Assembly (NCBI RefSeq): GCF_037040815.1
Contig: NZ_CP146232.1
Span: 372,001-436,000 of the forward strand
Reading direction: 5' to 3'
DNA from: Pararoseomonas sp. SCSIO 73927
GTDB lineage: Bacteria; Pseudomonadota; Alphaproteobacteria; Acetobacterales; Acetobacteraceae
DNA length: 64,000 nucleotides
Both the position numbers and the translations under genes were made by a program. The notes under the pieces are model-generated. The model ran no database searches. It was not told where the DNA came from and saw only the letters and a program-made list of their open reading frames with translations. Below are positions 43,473 through 51,327 of the stretch, piece by piece (within the stretch, counting starts at the first letter, position 1; each line of letters opens with the position of its first letter).

Positions 43473-44687
43473 ATGGCCCTTCAATCGGCAGGGCTGGGCG
43501 GCAATGCCGTCCTGCGGCAGATCGAGATGAAGGCGCGGCCGAGCCTCGCCATGGGGCGCTCCACCAACGACACCGGCGCGGTGAAGCTCGTGCAGGAGGC
43601 ACTGAAGGCGCTCGGCGAGGATCTTGGCGGGGACTGGGTGCAACCCGCCTCCGGCCTCGGCTGGTACGGTCAGCACACCGTCAACGCCGTCACCTCCTTC
43701 CAGGTGAAGGCCTTCCCGACCACCTCGGAGGAGTGGGACGGAAAGGTCGGGCAGAAGACGCTGCGGGCCATGGACGCCCGGCTCCTCGCCGGGCCGCCCG
43801 CCCCTACCCCCACCCCCGGGCCGGACGGTGGGCAGGTCCCGCCCCCGGGCGTGCTGCCGACGCAGAAGGACTGGATGGACATCCGCTTCGACCCGCCACT
43901 TTTCTACTCCGGCGGGGTGAAGATCTCCCTCGTGGACCCGATCCTGATGCCGGTGGTCAGCAACGTGATGGCGCATTTCGGCGTCCACGTCCCGCACGGC
44001 GCCGACTTCGTCATCGGCCTGATGCGGCGCCTCGGCACCGCTGCGGACCTCGGCTCCGTCATGGCCTCGGGCGGGTTGTTCGGGGTTACCCAGCGCAGCG
44101 GGGCGCTGCCGCTGAGCCTGCCGCAGGTGATCGCCTGGGCGAAGGCCAACGGCGCCGGCAGCGGGGTGGTGAAGGTCCTGGAAGGCCTGTCGGGCGCGCT
44201 CGCAGCGGTTCCCACATCCGGCGCCATCAGCTGCGGGCTCGTCGGCATCCTCGCCACCGGCTTCCCGAATGTCGGGGCGATGCACGGCCACGTCTCCGGC
44301 CCGACCGACGAGGCGGCCTTCAACTTCGCGGTCGCCAACACGAAGGGGCTGGGGAAGCTGATCAAGATCGCGGTCGAGGCCGGCGGGAAGGCTTCCGACC
44401 TGATTAACCTCGGAGGCTCCGTCTACGAGAGCTACAAGAACCTCAGCAGCATGAAGGAGAAGGCGATCGTGGTGATGGACATCCCCGGGCTCTCCTTCGG
44501 GGTGGATATCGGCTTCTCCGCCACCCGGTCCAAGTTCTTCTCCGTCGACCTGGACGCGATCGTGCAGCGCCTCCGGGATGCAAGCCCCTTCGGAAATGAC
44601 GGCCGCCCCTGGATCATGTCGAGCGCCGGCATCCCGCGCCTGGTGGCGCCGCACCAGGGCCTGATGCGCGTACGCAGCCCGATCTAG
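43473..44687 (+). CDS. Peptidoglycan-binding-like domain protein with unknown C-terminal domain
   Basis: The 404-residue protein starts at ATG 43473 behind GGGAGAGCGAGG and has no signal peptide. Residues about 28-110 look like a peptidoglycan-binding domain (DTGAVKLVQEALKALGEDLGG, GWYGQHTVNAVTSFQ, WDGKVGQKTLRAMDARL). A Pro/Gly linker follows. The C-terminal region of about 270 residues I cannot assign; it has conserved-looking stretches (FDPPLFYSGGVKISLVDPILM, VHVPHGADFVIGLMRRLG, MHGHVSGPTDEAAFNFAVANT) and hydrophobic segments. An intracellular start with a wall-binding domain beside T6SS genes parallels the GH73-like protein at 25619. Both may be T6SS cargo. The function is not established. 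Confidence 0.65.
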   Translation: MALQSAGLGGNAVLRQIEMKARPSLAMGRSTNDTGAVKLVQEALKALGEDLGGDWVQPASGLGWYGQHTVNAVTSFQVKAFPTTSEEWDGKVGQKTLRAMDARLLAGPPAPTPTPGPDGGQVPPPGVLPTQKDWMDIRFDPPLFYSGGVKISLVDPILMPVVSNVMAHFGVHVPHGADFVIGLMRRLGTAADLGSVMASGGLFGVTQRSGALPLSLPQVIAWAKANGAGSGVVKVLEGLSGALAAVPTSGAISCGLVGILATGFPNVGAMHGHVSGPTDEAAFNFAVANTKGLGKLIKIAVEAGGKASDLINLGGSVYESYKNLSSMKEKAIVVMDIPGLSFGVDIGFSATRSKFFSVDLDAIVQRLRDASPFGNDGRPWIMSSAGIPRLVAPHQGLMRVRSPI

Positions 44688-44814
44688 ACGCCCCTGCCGC
44701 CCCGGCCCGTCAACCGACCGCGCGGGGCTGCTCCCGCCGGAGCCGGCCCCCTCGGACGGGATGCGGCACAGGATCGGCCGGGACCTGCCAGGACCGGGTC
44801 AGCGCCATCCCCCG

Positions 44815-45387
44815 TTACGGGGAACCGGGAAAGCGCCGGCTGAGGAAGGCGGAGCCGCGCAGGCCGAAGCGCCACGGCGTCTCCACGCCCCGCGTGATCC
44901 CGATGCGCGGGCCGCTCACGACGGGGACACTCTCGCCCCGGGCGAGGACCGAGAAGGGCGGGGCGTCCAGCGGAAGGCCGTCCAGGGCGCCCGTCACGCC
45001 GAGGGCCTGGCACAGGCGGCCCGGGCCGCTGCACAGCAGCCGCGGCGCCGCCATGCCCCGCCGCCGTTCCATCGCCTCGATGCCGGCGGCCGGCTCCAAC
45101 GCCCGGATGAGGACCGCGCTGCCGCGCGGCTCCGTGCCGCAGACGAGGTTGAGGCACCAGTGCAGGCCGTAGGACCGGTAGACGTAGGCGTGGCCGGGCG
45201 GCTCGAACATCGCGGCGTTGCGCGCCGTCCTCCCGGCATAGCTGTGCGATGCCGGGTCCTCGTGGTCGTAGGCCTCCGTCTCGACAACGGGCCCGCCGGC
45301 GCCATCCACCAGCAGCGTGACGCCGATCAGGTCCCGCGCCACCTCGGCGGCAGGGCGGGCGAAGAAGGCACGGGGGATAGGGGCCAA
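44815..45387 (-). CDS. mpg: DNA-3-methyladenine glycosylase (AAG/MPG family)
   Basis: The 190-residue protein has the full AAG signature: [61 protein letters not shown] and [11 protein letters not shown]. The Glu in VETEAY is the catalytic residue. It excises alkylated purines such as 3-methyladenine in base-excision repair. The start is probably TTG 45387 with AGG upstream, seven bases before which the neighbouring same-strand gene stops. The stop codon sits inside a short CCCCG-TTA-CGGGG palindrome (44810-44822). The convergent 44688-44814 gap holds nothing else that I can identify. Confidence 0.9.
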   Translation of the reverse strand: MAPIPRAFFARPAAEVARDLIGVTLLVDGAGGPVVETEAYDHEDPASHSYAGRTARNAAMFEPPGHAYVYRSYGLHWCLNLVCGTEPRGSAVLIRALEPAAGIEAMERRRGMAAPRLLCSGPGRLCQALGVTGALDGLPLDAPPFSVLARGESVPVVSGPRIGITRGVETPWRFGLRGSAFLSRRFPGSP

Positions 45388-45394
45388 GCCCAGC

Positions 45395-45940
45395 CTACTG
45401 CCCGGCCTGCAATGGGCCGGAGAAGGCCGGCGCGACCGGGTGCGCGCGCTCGACGGCGCCGCGACGGAGCCGCAGGGGAAGGCGGGCCGGGCGGGCGGGC
45501 CAGACCGTCATCCCCGTCCGCTGGAACAGGGCGGTGCCGCCCCTGCCCTGGCCACCGGAAAGGCCCGTAGTCAGTCCCTTGGGCATCCCCATGCTGCGCC
45601 CGGCGGCCCGCCCCGCGGCCCGCATGCTCTCCGGCGTCTCGGGCGTGTTCAGGTCGATGAGCAGGTCGAGCGGGATCCTGCCGGCCGGCAGCGCGGGCAC
45701 CGCCCGGTCGCAGGCCAGCCGGTTGAGGATCAGGGCGCCGACGGTCCGTGCCGCCTCCCGCTCGGCCATCGGCGACGGCCAGTGCGGGTGGTGGCCCACG
45801 AAGACGGCGACGGCCTCGTCCCAGGCCTGCACCTTGGAAACCCCGCGTTCCACCAGGGCATGGTAGCGCTGGCCGGCCGAGCGCGCGGCCAGCACGTCCA
45901 TGTCGAGGGACGGGGCGGTGGTGTCGTGAAGGTGGCTCAT
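45395..45940 (-). CDS. Conserved-looking hypothetical protein
   Basis: The 181-codon frame starts at ATG 45940 ([21 protein letters not shown]) and ends seven bases before the glycosylase start, so the two are probably co-transcribed. The first 110 residues are balanced in composition and look like a folded helical domain ([48 protein letters not shown]). The C-terminus is Gly/Arg-rich and likely disordered. There is no signal peptide, transmembrane segment or motif that I recognise. The upstream 77 bases to the MFS gene are AT-richer than average and may hold its promoter. Confidence 0.6.
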   Translation of the reverse strand: MSHLHDTTAPSLDMDVLAARSAGQRYHALVERGVSKVQAWDEAVAVFVGHHPHWPSPMAEREAARTVGALILNRLACDRAVPALPAGRIPLDLLIDLNTPETPESMRAAGRAAGRSMGMPKGLTTGLSGGQGRGGTALFQRTGMTVWPARPARLPLRLRRGAVERAHPVAPAFSGPLQAGQ

Positions 45941-46017
45941 GAAGAGGAGCTTAAGCCAAACAAGAACAAAACAGGAATACGATTCGGAGGGGGCCATCGG
46001 GCGGGGGCGCGAAAGGT

Positions 46018-47331
46018 TCAGCTCACCCCAAGGCGCCGCAGCCCGCCGGTGGCCGAGAAGAGGGCGAGGAGGACGAAGAGCGACCCGGCGGCCAGGCCGA
46101 CCGGCGGCAGGCCGATCCAGGCCACGGCATCCCCCGCGACCGCCGATCCCGCCACATCCCCCATGTTCAGCGCCGCCATGAACAGGGCGAAGCGCGTGGC
46201 GGCGGCAGGGCCGAGGCTGGCCCGCATCACGGCGGGGGCGAGGGCGACGAAGAGCAGGGCCGGCAGCACGGTGGAGAGGCCGAGGGCGAGCGGCCCGGCC
46301 AGGGCCGCCCAGCGCGGCTCCGGTACCAGCAGCAGCGCGCCCGCGAGGAGATGGGCGCCGCCGCAGAGGCCGAGCAGCGCCGCCAGCGCCCGCTTCGGCC
46401 CTGCCCGGTCCGTCCACCAGCCGATGGCCAGCGCCCCGACCGTGCCGGTGACGAGTCCCATCCCGGCCTGGAAGCGCGAGAGCGCCTCCGCCTCCCATCC
46501 CCGGGCCTGGATCAGCTCCACGCCCAGCGGCAGGCGGAAGATCGCGGCGGCGAAGTCGGTGGCGAAGCAGAAGGCCAGCAGCAGCGGCGTGGCGCCGCCC
46601 CGCAGGCTGGCGAGGAGGCGGCGCAAAAGGGTTCCGAACCCCTCCCCCGCCGCCGCCCGCGCGGGATCGCGGCGCAGGGAGAGCCGTGCATCGCCCGCGC
46701 CCTCCCTCACGAGGAACTGGAGGGCGAGCACCAGCCCGCCGAAGCCGAGCAGCACGAGGGCCGAGGCGTGCAGCCCGTGCGCGGGCAGCATCCAGGCGAA
46801 GAGCGCCGCCCCGGCGGCCCCGCCGGTCACGAACCCCGTGCGGGTCACGGCATTGGCCGTGCCCAGCCTTTCCGGCGGCACGTTGTCGATGATCATGCCG
46901 TCCGTCGCCGTGTCGTTCAGCGCGGCGAGGGCGCCCTGCAGCAGGAAGACGGCGCTGATGGCGGGCAGCGCCGCCGCCCCTGCCTCCTCCACCAGCAGCA
47001 GCCGCGACAGCGCCAGGAGCGAGGCGGTGAGCGCTGCCAGCACCCAGAAGCGCCGCCGGCCCATGGCAGAGCCGCCATAGCGGTCCACCACCGGCCCCCA
47101 GAGGGGCTGCAGGATCCAGGGCAGCCCGACCGTGGCGACATGGGCGCCGATCTCCCCGGTGGTGGCACCCAGGGAGGCGAAGTGGTTGGGCACCGCCGTC
47201 AGCGCGAAGCCCGCCACCAGCCCCTGATGCGCGTAGAGCGCGGCGATGAGGGCGTAGCGCCAGCCCGGCGCGGCGATCAGCGGCCCGGTCGGCGAACCGG
47301 TCGGCGAACCGGGGCCTGCTTCAGCCCTCAT
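46018..47331 (-). CDS. MFS transporter, AmpG/PAT-like, last gene of the inositol-YcaO operon
   Basis: The 437-residue polytopic protein has about 12 hydrophobic segments. Features include the first-helix YALIAALYAHQGLVAGF, LPWILQPLWGPVVDRYG with MGRRRFWVLAA as the MFS loop 2-3 motif, and ALNDTATDGMIID, which resembles the AmpG/PAT-type signature. ATG 47331 overlaps the 3' end of the OpgH-like gene by 11 bases. The N-terminus carries a duplicated 12-base unit (GGTCGGCGAACC, 47287-47310) encoding GSPTGSPTG. As the final gene of a long biosynthetic-looking operon it may export the product. Uptake of a precursor is the alternative. Confidence 0.85.
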   Translation of the reverse strand: MRAEAGPGSPTGSPTGPLIAAPGWRYALIAALYAHQGLVAGFALTAVPNHFASLGATTGEIGAHVATVGLPWILQPLWGPVVDRYGGSAMGRRRFWVLAALTASLLALSRLLLVEEAGAAALPAISAVFLLQGALAALNDTATDGMIIDNVPPERLGTANAVTRTGFVTGGAAGAALFAWMLPAHGLHASALVLLGFGGLVLALQFLVREGAGDARLSLRRDPARAAAGEGFGTLLRRLLASLRGGATPLLLAFCFATDFAAAIFRLPLGVELIQARGWEAEALSRFQAGMGLVTGTVGALAIGWWTDRAGPKRALAALLGLCGGAHLLAGALLLVPEPRWAALAGPLALGLSTVLPALLFVALAPAVMRASLGPAAATRFALFMAALNMGDVAGSAVAGDAVAWIGLPPVGLAAGSLFVLLALFSATGGLRRLGVS

Positions 47332-48931
47332 CCGGCCTGGCAGTCAGCACGCAGAAGGGAATGGACAGCACCAGCCCGGCCACGACGGGAAGCCCGACCA
47401 GCACGGCGAAGGGGGAACCCGATGCGAGCAGCAGCCCGAGGATCACCAGCCCCGTCAGGGTGTGCGGCCAGAGGAAGGCGGCGGCTTCCCGCCAGGGAAT
47501 GCGCCGCTCCGCCCGGCTCTGTGCCGGCCAGCCCGCCCGCGAGAGGCCGAGGGCGTGGGAGAGGACGACGGCCGTGTTGTGGAAGGCGATGATCGGGTCG
47601 AAGAGCAGGAGGAAGAGGCTCTCCGACACCGCGAGGCGGAGATAGGCCAGGCGCCCCCCGGGCGCCGCGCGCAGCAGCGCCGCGACGTGCCCGGCCAGCC
47701 GCGGCGTGTGCAGCGCCGCGTAGCCGAGGAGGAGCAGCGCCACCAGCGGCCCGCGCGGCGTCCCCCCCGCGTCGAAGGCCGCGTTCAGCGCGGCGAGCGG
47801 CAGCATGGCGAACCAGAGCGGGGCGAGGAGGTAGTGCAGGATCGCCTGGAACATCTGGAACCGCCCCACCCGGCTCAGCGAGCGGTCCCGCAGCAGGTGC
47901 CGGTACTGCAGGTTCCCCGCCGCCCAGCGCTGGTCCCGCACGAGGAAGGCGAGGAGGTGCGGCGGGGCGGATTCCAGCGATCCTCCTGCCCCGTCCCTGA
48001 TGTCCGGCAGCACGCGCACGCCCCAGCCCGCCGCGTGCAGCCGCGCCGCCTCCACATGATCGTGGGAGAGGATGTGGGACCCGTCCGGCAGCGGCCCGAG
48101 GCGGCAATGGGTGCGGAAGGGCCGGATGCGGATGGCGGCGTTGTGGCCCCAGAACGGCCCCTCGTCGCCCTGCCACCAGCCCTGGCCGAGCGTCCAGGTC
48201 TGCCCGCCCGCGCGGTGGCCGGCGTTGAACAGACGGCCGAAGGGGGCGGCGGCCGGGCGGCCGGCGATGGGGGATTGCAGCAGGCCCAGCCGCGGCTCCG
48301 CCTGCATCGCGCGCACCAGGCGCAGGACGGAATCCGGCGACATCTCGGAATCCGCGTCCAGCAGCACCATCAGGTCGAAGCCCTCGGCGTGGTGGTCCAG
48401 GAAGTCCATCACGTTGCCGGCCTTGTAGCCCGTGTTCTCCGCACGGCGGCGGTAGAGCACGGCGCCCTCCGGCCGGCCGGCGGCGAAGGACGCCACCGCC
48501 GCCTCCTCCGCCGCGGCATGGGCAGGGTCCGTGGTGTCGGAGAGGAATGCGAGGGCAAAGCGGTCACCCCATGGCGCCAGCCCGTCCATCAGCCGCGTGA
48601 GGGGCGGCAGGACCTCCTCCATCGCCTCGTCGCGCACGCAGACGGCGATGACGGTGCGAAGCGTGACCGGCCCCTCGGGCTCCGGTGCCGCCCCGCCGCC
48701 CAGCCGGACGATCAGGCCGACCGTGCCGGTAGCCGCGGCCAGGGCGATCCAGGGCAGGTTCGCGACGAGGCAGGCGAGGAGCAGCACCTCCCACACCGAC
48801 CATCCACCCGGGGCCAGCACGCCGATCCCGAGCGAGAGCAGGACCGCGGCGATGCCGACCGCGAGGCCGGCGAAGACCATGCGGCGCCGTCGCCGGGCGG
48901 CGTGCCGGGCGGCCTCGTGCCGCGCGCTCAA
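47321..48931 (-). CDS. OpgH/MdoH-like membrane glycosyltransferase (GT2)
   Basis: The protein has about 536 residues from TTG 48931, with GGAG just upstream; ATG 48880 is an alternative. Two N-terminal transmembrane helices lead to a cytoplasmic GT2 domain with VIAVCVRDE, LMVLLDADSEMSPDSVLRLV (DxD), FWGHNAAIRIRPF, LSHDHVEAARLHAAGWGV and RDQRWAAGNLQY (the QxxRW motif). C-terminal transmembrane helices follow. This is the OpgH pattern for processive synthesis of beta-glucan backbones. It is shorter than the approximately 850-residue enterobacterial OpgH, and no opgG lies beside it. It is embedded in the inositol-YcaO operon, ten bases after galE. It could act on the operon's product rather than make periplasmic glucans. 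Confidence 0.82.
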   Translation of the reverse strand: MSARHEAARHAARRRRRMVFAGLAVGIAAVLLSLGIGVLAPGGWSVWEVLLLACLVANLPWIALAAATGTVGLIVRLGGGAAPEPEGPVTLRTVIAVCVRDEAMEEVLPPLTRLMDGLAPWGDRFALAFLSDTTDPAHAAAEEAAVASFAAGRPEGAVLYRRRAENTGYKAGNVMDFLDHHAEGFDLMVLLDADSEMSPDSVLRLVRAMQAEPRLGLLQSPIAGRPAAAPFGRLFNAGHRAGGQTWTLGQGWWQGDEGPFWGHNAAIRIRPFRTHCRLGPLPDGSHILSHDHVEAARLHAAGWGVRVLPDIRDGAGGSLESAPPHLLAFLVRDQRWAAGNLQYRHLLRDRSLSRVGRFQMFQAILHYLLAPLWFAMLPLAALNAAFDAGGTPRGPLVALLLLGYAALHTPRLAGHVAALLRAAPGGRLAYLRLAVSESLFLLLFDPIIAFHNTAVVLSHALGLSRAGWPAQSRAERRIPWREAAAFLWPHTLTGLVILGLLLASGSPFAVLVGLPVVAGLVLSIPFCVLTARPDEG

Positions 48932-48941
48932 GGCTCCATTC

Positions 48942-49952
48942 TCACGCGTGGGCGCGCGCCGCGCGCTGGCGCGGGGCGGCGGGGCGCCCTTCCCAGGCCA
49001 GGGCGTCGGCGACGATCCGGTCCAGGCTGTCGTGCAGGGGGCGCCAGCCCAGGATCCGGCGCACCCCCTCTGCCACCGCGACCACGGCCGGCGGGTCGCC
49101 GGGGCGGCGCGGGGCGATGCGGTGCGGCACGGGGCGCCCGGCCGCGCGCTCCACCGCGCGCAGCACGGCCAGCACGGAGTGGCCGCGGCCATAGCCGCAG
49201 TTCAGCGTCAGGCTCTCCCCGCCATCCACCAGGTACCGCAGCGCCGCGACATGCGCGGTGGCGAGATCGGCGACGTGGACGTAGTCCCGCACCCCCGTGC
49301 CATCGGGCGTGTCGTAGTCGTTCCCGAACACCGTCACGGCCTCGCGCCGGCCCAGGGCCGCGTCGCAGGCCACCGCGATCAGGTGCGTGGCGCCGGGGCG
49401 GCGGCGGCCCGTGCGCCCGGCGGGATCGGCCCCCGCCACGTTGAAGTAGCGCAGCGCGACGTAGGCGATGCCGTGCGCCGCCGCCGCGTCCGCGACCAGC
49501 CGCTCCGCCGCCAGCTTGCTCGCGCCGTAGGGGTTGATAGGGCGGCAGGGCGCGTCCTCCTGCACCGGCAGCGCGTCGGGGATGCCGTACACCGCGGCGG
49601 TGGAGGAGAAGACGAGGCGCCGCACCCCGGCCTCCACGCAGCCCTCCAGCAGGCCCAGCGTGCCGGCGAGGTTGTTGCGCCAGTAGGCCAGGGGCTGCGC
49701 CACGCTCTCCGGCACCACCAGGGAGGCGGCGAAATGCATCACCGCCTCCGCCCGGTGCGCGCGCAGGGTGCGGGCGACGAGATCGGCATCCGCCACGCTC
49801 CCCACCACCAGGGGCACGCCGGGCGGCACCGCGTCCCGCAACCCGGTGGAGAGGTCGTCCAGCACCACCGGGGCGTAGCCGGAATCCTGCAGCGCGAGGA
49901 CGGCCTGGCTGCCGATATAGCCGGCCCCGCCGGTGACGAGCACGGCCGTCAT
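48942..49952 (-). CDS. galE: UDP-glucose 4-epimerase
   Basis: The 336-residue extended SDR begins MTAVLVTGGAGYIGSQA (NAD-binding GxxGxxG). It has VMHFAASLVVPESVAQPLAYWRNN, the catalytic FSSTAAVYG and NPYGASK (YxxxK), LRYFNVAGADP and GTGVRDYVHVADLA, all GalE-specific. It interconverts UDP-Glc and UDP-Gal (or the GlcNAc/GalNAc forms). Its start overlaps the uracil-DNA-glycosylase-like stop (ATGA), so it is part of the large operon and presumably supplies a donor for the GT4 or the OpgH-like enzyme. Confidence 0.92.
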   Translation of the reverse strand: MTAVLVTGGAGYIGSQAVLALQDSGYAPVVLDDLSTGLRDAVPPGVPLVVGSVADADLVARTLRAHRAEAVMHFAASLVVPESVAQPLAYWRNNLAGTLGLLEGCVEAGVRRLVFSSTAAVYGIPDALPVQEDAPCRPINPYGASKLAAERLVADAAAAHGIAYVALRYFNVAGADPAGRTGRRRPGATHLIAVACDAALGRREAVTVFGNDYDTPDGTGVRDYVHVADLATAHVAALRYLVDGGESLTLNCGYGRGHSVLAVLRAVERAAGRPVPHRIAPRRPGDPPAVVAVAEGVRRILGWRPLHDSLDRIVADALAWEGRPAAPRQRAARAHA

Positions 49953-50590
49953 GCGCGCCCCCCGCCCAGCAGCGCCGCCGCGGCCTCCAGCGTCTCCGCG
50001 ATGCGCGCGGGCACGGCGGGGCTGGTGCAGACATAGGTGGGGCTGGGATGCGGCATGGTCAGCACGGGCAGGTCCGGGCGGGCGGCGCGCAGCACGGGCT
50101 CGGCGGCCGCCGCGAAGCGCCCGGCCAGGACCGCGACGCGCAGCCTCGGCATCGTCTCCAGCAGCGGCGGCACCCATTCCAGCCCGGCGCGCAGCTCCGC
50201 CGCGCGGGGGGCACGGTTCAGGGCGCCCGGCTCGTGGATGATCCAGGGCACGGCGTTCCAGATCAGCATGTCCTGCCGGTCGATCCGTGCGGCATCCAGG
50301 AAGCGGCGCAGGTTCGCGCCGGTACCGCCGGACTTGTCGCGGGAGACGATGGCGTTCTCGTGCGAGAGGCGCGGGCCGGGGGTCTCGAGCAGGAGGAGAA
50401 GCCGCGCCTCCGCGCCGCCGTCCAGCGGGTCGGGCTCCGGCACGGGGCGGCCGGTGGCCTCGCGGATGCGCTCGGCCAGGGCGCGGATGGGGGCGGTGTG
50501 CGGGGCATCGCGCAGCAGGGCATGGCGCGCGGCGAGTTCCACAGGATTGGAGAGGGCGCCCGCATGGGGGCCGCGCCGCCCGGCAGCCAT
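49949..50590 (-). CDS. Uracil-DNA glycosylase-like protein
   Basis: The 213-residue protein resembles the compact UDG superfamily: LLLLLETPGPRLSHENAIVSRDK as the first active-site loop, MLIWNAVPWIIHEPG, LRVAVLAGRFAAAA and MPHPSPTYVCTSPA in place of the HPSP-type leucine loop. ATG 50590 (or GTG 50593) overlaps the PIG-L gene and the 3' end overlaps galE, so it is translated with the biosynthetic genes. Known UDGs excise uracil from DNA. Such a gene in the middle of a sugar/YcaO operon is unexpected; it may be a passenger, or an N-glycosidase-type enzyme adapted to a small molecule. Confidence 0.7.
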   Translation of the reverse strand: MAAGRRGPHAGALSNPVELAARHALLRDAPHTAPIRALAERIREATGRPVPEPDPLDGGAEARLLLLLETPGPRLSHENAIVSRDKSGGTGANLRRFLDAARIDRQDMLIWNAVPWIIHEPGALNRAPRAAELRAGLEWVPPLLETMPRLRVAVLAGRFAAAAEPVLRAARPDLPVLTMPHPSPTYVCTSPAVPARIAETLEAAAALLGGGRA

Positions 50591-51327
50591 CACGCGGCCC
50601 TCACCAGCACCGGCGCCTCACCCTGGAGGCGCGCGCGCTCCCGGCCATCCGTCGCGGCCAGGGCGCGGGCCAGCCCGTCCGGGCCGCCGAACTGGTAGCC
50701 GAGCTGGGTGGCGTAGGCCGCGCAGGCCGCGTGCTTGGCGGCGGGATCGGTGGGCAGGTCGGTCTCGGGGAAGCCGGCCATCATCGCCTCGAACGGACGG
50801 CGCGGCGTGTCGGCGCGGGTGATGTAGGGAAAGTCCCGCCACCACAGGATCGGCGCGCGCGGGTCGAGCAGCTGGATCGCGCGCACGGTCAGCACGTGGT
50901 CCACATGCCCGCCGATCGCCTGGGGCGCGAGGATCAGGTCCGGCCTCATCTCCCGCAGCAGGGGCGCGATGGCGTCATGGGCCTGGAGATGCGCCATGTC
51001 GTCGGAGCGCGGGGCGGCGAAGAGCTCGGCGGCGGCGTGATAGCCGCGGTGCGGCGCCTCGGAGAGCGGCAGGTGGACGGCGCGGGCGCCGAGCGCGGCG
51101 CAAGCGTCTAGGTCCTCCGCCCGGCGGATCGCCATGTAGTCGGCCTCGGGCGGCAGGCCCTTGTCGGTTTGGCAGGCCAGGGCGAAGCCTTGCGGGTTCG
51201 CCACCGTGGCAGTGAAGATCGTGGCCACCACCACATCCCACCCCTCCCCCGCCATCCGCGCCAGAACGCCGCCGGCCGAGAAGGCCGCGTCGTCCAGGTG
51301 CGGGGAGAGGGCGAGGGCGAGAGGCAT
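50590..51327 (-). CDS. PIG-L/LmbE family N-acetylglucosaminyl deacetylase
   Basis: The 245-residue protein begins MPLALALSPHLDDAAFSAGG, giving the zinc-binding PHxDD (His10, Asp12, Asp13). GGHVDHVLTVRAIQLL provides the second metal segment. The family removes acetyl from GlcNAc-linked substrates, including GlcNAc-inositol (MshB), GlcNAc-PI (PIG-L) and aminoglycoside intermediates. ATG 51327 shares a base with the GT4 stop (TGATG), so the two are coupled, exactly the order expected for glycosylation then deacetylation. Upstream frame extension is a shadow of the GT4 gene. Confidence 0.88.
   Translation of the reverse strand: MPLALALSPHLDDAAFSAGGVLARMAGEGWDVVVATIFTATVANPQGFALACQTDKGLPPEADYMAIRRAEDLDACAALGARAVHLPLSEAPHRGYHAAAELFAAPRSDDMAHLQAHDAIAPLLREMRPDLILAPQAIGGHVDHVLTVRAIQLLDPRAPILWWRDFPYITRADTPRRPFEAMMAGFPETDLPTDPAAKHAACAAYATQLGYQFGGPDGLARALAATDGRERARLQGEAPVLVRAA

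Noticed and set aside
44810..44822. CCCCG-TTA-CGGGG palindrome as a terminator
   Set aside because: The stem is only five pairs with a three-base loop and no T-tract on either strand. It coincides with the glycosylase stop codon.
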